From JAOUEA01 sp963790335 (GTDB taxonomy: Bacteria > Actinomycetota > UBA4738 > HRBIN12): a DNA stretch of 64,000 bases. Position numbers and translations under genes: made by a program. Location: the NCBI GenBank assembly GCA_963790335.1, contig CAWBOB010000009.1, positions 1-64,000 of the forward strand, written 5' to 3'. The notes under the pieces were generated by a model. It saw only the letters and a program-made list of their open reading frames with translations. It searched no databases and had not been told where the DNA came from. Each line of letters starts with the position of its first letter. Within the stretch, counting starts at the first letter, position 1. This document shows, piece by piece, positions 61,857 to 64,000 of this stretch.

Positions 61857-62438
61857 ATGAGGCGACGCATCGCACCGCTGCTGGCGCTCGTGGTCGGGGC
61901 ATCGTTGCTCGCCGGGCCCATGCCGGCCGGGGCCGTCTCTGCTGGAGCCGTCGATTTCCGCGCCGACGCGTGGATCAAGCTCTGCGGGCTGAGCACCGGA
62001 TGCACGATCGACCCGCTGCCGCATCCCTGGAAGGGCCGTGACGTCATCAACACGACCGGCGCCAGGCAGACCATCGCCGTGCGCATGGAAGACGGCGAAG
62101 GGGTGCGCTTCTGGATCACGGTCGAGAACGACGGCGATCAGCCCGACACCCTGACCGTCGACGGCTGCCGCGGCACGAGGCGGTTCGTGGTCAACGCGGT
62201 GCTGATGGGCAAACACAAGCGTCCCGACTGGCGCGCTCGCAACGTCACCGAGCGGTTCCGCGATGGCACGCTGGCCTTCGACTTCCCGCCGTCGTCGGAG
62301 GGCAAGAAGAAGGTGTTCACCCTCAACATCATCGCGCCGACCCACGCCGAGGGCGTCAGCTATCACTGTGAGATCACCCTGCGCTCCGCCGGACGTTGGG
62401 CCGCGCGCGACACGGTGGTCGCCACGATGACCACCTGA
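61857..62438 (+). CDS. Secreted hypothetical protein
   Basis: A 193-residue exported protein with a signal peptide (IAPLLALVVGASLLAGPMPA). The mature part is mainly strand-rich with four Cys (for example IKLCGLSTGCTIDPLPHPWK) and a basic centre (NAVLMGKHKRPDWRARNVTE). It resembles Ig-like or beta-sandwich exported proteins by strand pattern only. Followed after 23 bases by an OsmC gene. Function unknown. Confidence 0.65.
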   Translation: MRRRIAPLLALVVGASLLAGPMPAGAVSAGAVDFRADAWIKLCGLSTGCTIDPLPHPWKGRDVINTTGARQTIAVRMEDGEGVRFWITVENDGDQPDTLTVDGCRGTRRFVVNAVLMGKHKRPDWRARNVTERFRDGTLAFDFPPSSEGKKKVFTLNIIAPTHAEGVSYHCEITLRSAGRWAARDTVVATMTT

Positions 62439-62461
62439 CTGACTACTGACGGGAGCACACC

Positions 62462-62881
62462 ATGGCCACGACACGCATCGCCACCGGTGAATGGCACGGA
62501 AGCCTGCTCGAGGGCAGCGGCACGGTCAGCCTCGAGTCCAGCGGGCTGGGCTCGTTCGACGTCACCTGGGCCTCGCGCACCGAGCAGCCCGAAGGACGCA
62601 CCAGTCCCGAAGAGCTGATCGCGGCCGCGCACGCGGCGTGCTTCTCGATGTCGCTGTCGAGCAGGCTCACCAAGGCCGGCACCCCGCCAACCACACTCGA
62701 GACGCGCGCCGAGGTCGACTTCCAGCCCGGTGAAGGCATCACGGGCGTGCGCCTGCACGTCGCAGGCGACGTGCCGGGGCTCGACGCCGAGGGATTCCGG
62801 GAACTGGCGGAGGACGCGAAGGCGAACTGCCCGGTCTCGAAGGCGCTCGCCGCGGTGCCGATCACGCTCACGATCGCGTGA
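62462..62881 (+). CDS. OsmC family peroxiredoxin-like protein
   Basis: A 139-residue member of the OsmC branch. Features: ATGEWHGSLLEGSGTVSL, RTSPEELIAAAHAACFSMSL (first Cys), and DAKANCPVSKALAAVPITL (second Cys). These enzymes reduce organic hydroperoxides. It has GGGAG upstream of ATG 62462 and follows the secreted protein gene closely. It is closer to classical OsmC than the protein at 7279. Confidence 0.85.
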   Translation: MATTRIATGEWHGSLLEGSGTVSLESSGLGSFDVTWASRTEQPEGRTSPEELIAAAHAACFSMSLSSRLTKAGTPPTTLETRAEVDFQPGEGITGVRLHVAGDVPGLDAEGFRELAEDAKANCPVSKALAAVPITLTIA

Positions 62882-62920
62882 GCGGTCGGGTCGCGCTGGG
62901 CCACGTGACCGATCGGTTCC

Positions 62921-64000
62921 TCAGCGGGGGCGCCGAGACTCTTCCTGCTCGGCCCGCTGCCGGTGCTGCTCGGCCACGGCATGGTCGCCGCGGCGCTCCG
63001 ACACGTGTGCGAGCGCCCGCCACGTCCACCCAGCGAGCTGGCGCTCCCCGAGCTCCTCGCTGATCGCGATCGCCTGACGCAGATCACGCTCGGCTTCGTC
63101 GAGACGGCCGAGCTCGCGCTCGGCGATGCCGCGCTCGGCGAGCGCGTCGCCGAGCTCCCACCGCGCGCCGAGCTCGGTGAAGATCTCGATGCCGCGGTCG
63201 AAGTAGGGGAGCGACTTCTCGAAGTCGAGACGGTCCTCGTGCAGCCGGCCCTCCTGCACCGTGGCGACCGCCAGGCTGAATCGGTCGCCCATGTCGATGG
63301 CGACCTCGCGCGCCCGCTCGATCGTGGCGGTGGCCTCGTCGAGGCGCTCTTGGTCGCCGAGCACGATCGACAGCGAGCAGAGCGAACGAACCAGGGCCCA
63401 CCGGTCGTCGTTGGCCTCGGCGATCTCGAGCGAGCGTCGCCAGAGCGACTCGGCCTCCTCGAGGCGTTTGCGGGTCCACGGCACCCACCCGGCGAACAGC
63501 AGGGTGCGCGCGATGGCGGCGGGGTCGTCGAGGCGTTCGGCGGCCTCGAGCGAGCGCTCGAGCAGCGACTCGGCGGCATCGACGTCGGCGGCGACGTTGA
63601 TCGAGATGTCGCCGAGGAAGCGCAACGCGAGCGCCAGGGTCCAGTCGTCGCCCAGGCGGGTACCGAGCTCGACCGCTCGGTCGAGCACCTCGCTGGCCGC
63701 CGGGTACTCGCCGAGCCAGTAGAACGCTTCGCCCATGCCGGCCAGCACGCGAGCCTCGCGCACCCCCCAGGGCTCGCCGGCCAGGGCGAGCGCGCGCCGG
63801 TATCGAGTGAGGGCGGAGCGGTTCTCCATGCGCCGGCGCGCGCGGTCTCCCGCGTCGGCCAGGCCATCGGCCGCCCGGTCGGGCAGCAGCCGCGAGGCCG
63901 GATCGAGGTCGATCGCGGCCAACGCCGCCTGTTCGAGATGATCGGCCGCCCACGAGCGATGCCCATCGGCCAGCAGTCGGTCGGCCACGGCCACGTGCAG
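62921..64000 (-). CDS. TPR-repeat C-terminal part of a large regulator (partial)
   Basis: The open frame enters from the right edge, so the start is outside the window; about 360 codons are seen. The product is made of TPR repeats (for example HLEQAALAAIDLDPASRLLP; ALRFLGDISINVAADVDAAE; ALAERGIAERELGRLDEAER). The opening HLEQAAL-type segment is typical of the part following an AAA ATPase domain in actinobacterial cyclase- or LuxR-type ATPase-TPR regulators; that assignment is inference. The last residues are Arg/Glu-rich (AEQHRQRAEQEESRRPR). Ends at 62921. Confidence 0.65.
   Translation of the reverse strand: MHVAVADRLLADGHRSWAADHLEQAALAAIDLDPASRLLPDRAADGLADAGDRARRRMENRSALTRYRRALALAGEPWGVREARVLAGMGEAFYWLGEYPAASEVLDRAVELGTRLGDDWTLALALRFLGDISINVAADVDAAESLLERSLEAAERLDDPAAIARTLLFAGWVPWTRKRLEEAESLWRRSLEIAEANDDRWALVRSLCSLSIVLGDQERLDEATATIERAREVAIDMGDRFSLAVATVQEGRLHEDRLDFEKSLPYFDRGIEIFTELGARWELGDALAERGIAERELGRLDEAERDLRQAIAISEELGERQLAGWTWRALAHVSERRGDHAVAEQHRQRAEQEESRRPR

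Overview
The window looks like chromosomal DNA of a high-GC Gram-positive bacterium of the Actinomycetota, probably an uncultured lineage. Evidence: very high GC from about 7.2 kb onward, an F420-type luciferase-like oxidoreductase, MMPL and BrkB-like membrane proteins, a DUF6458-like protein, CsbD, PRC-barrel, SpoIID-like, VanY-like and M23 envelope enzymes, many lipoproteins, and frequent GTG starts. No rRNA, tRNA, CRISPR array, transposase or integrase was recognised.

Region 1 (1-7.2 kb) is different. It is visibly less GC-rich, has long stretches without an intact gene, and holds mostly broken genes: a frameshifted tyrosine-phosphatase-like gene, an HNH endonuclease gene with an in-frame stop and a frameshift, a hypothetical gene split by an in-frame TAA, a secreted beta-helix gene with at least five frameshifts, and a truncated paralogue of it whose start codon appears to have changed from ATG to ACG. 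A GACACACGGT motif occurs six times here, always on the + strand. Intact genes are two small HTH proteins (one with a classical C2H2 zinc finger) and a secreted TolB-like propeller. I read this as a decaying accessory region. At its edge lie an OsmC gene and the C-terminal remnant of a CocE/NonD esterase.

Region 2 (8.7-41.9 kb) is a dense chromosomal mixture: secreted propeller proteins (12.6, 16.6 and 25.4 kb), a TPR protein with a C-terminal class III cyclase domain, a DUF2975/XRE membrane-regulator pair divergent from an MMPL transporter with a palindromic operator between them, two short-chain dehydrogenases, an aldolase, a ROK kinase, phospholipase D, DUF2231 and BrkB proteins, an RsbW-like kinase, a PAS-GGDEF-EAL protein, a quinone reductase and cell-wall enzymes (VanY-like, SpoIID-like).

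Region 3 (41.9-51.9 kb) is the most coherent functional unit. A branched-chain-amino-acid-type ABC transporter (LivK, LivF, LivH and a fused LivM-LivG) diverges from an RpiR-type regulator, which is followed by a glutamine-synthetase-like ligase, an amidohydrolase and a phytoene-desaturase-like FAD oxidoreductase. The ligase and amidohydrolase are the two halves of the FluG/NodGS architecture encoded separately. I infer an inducible uptake and breakdown route for an amine or amide passing through a gamma-glutamyl intermediate; the substrate is unknown.

Region 4 (52-64 kb) holds another secreted TolB-like protein, a GGDEF protein with an apparent frameshift, a zinc-ribbon protein, methylglyoxal synthase, an ECF sigma/anti-sigma pair, an M23 peptidase, arginine deiminase, a beta-helix membrane protein, a serine hydrolase, an ArfB-like protein whose GGQ motif reads GGR, a second OsmC protein, and the C-terminal TPR part of a regulator that runs off the window.
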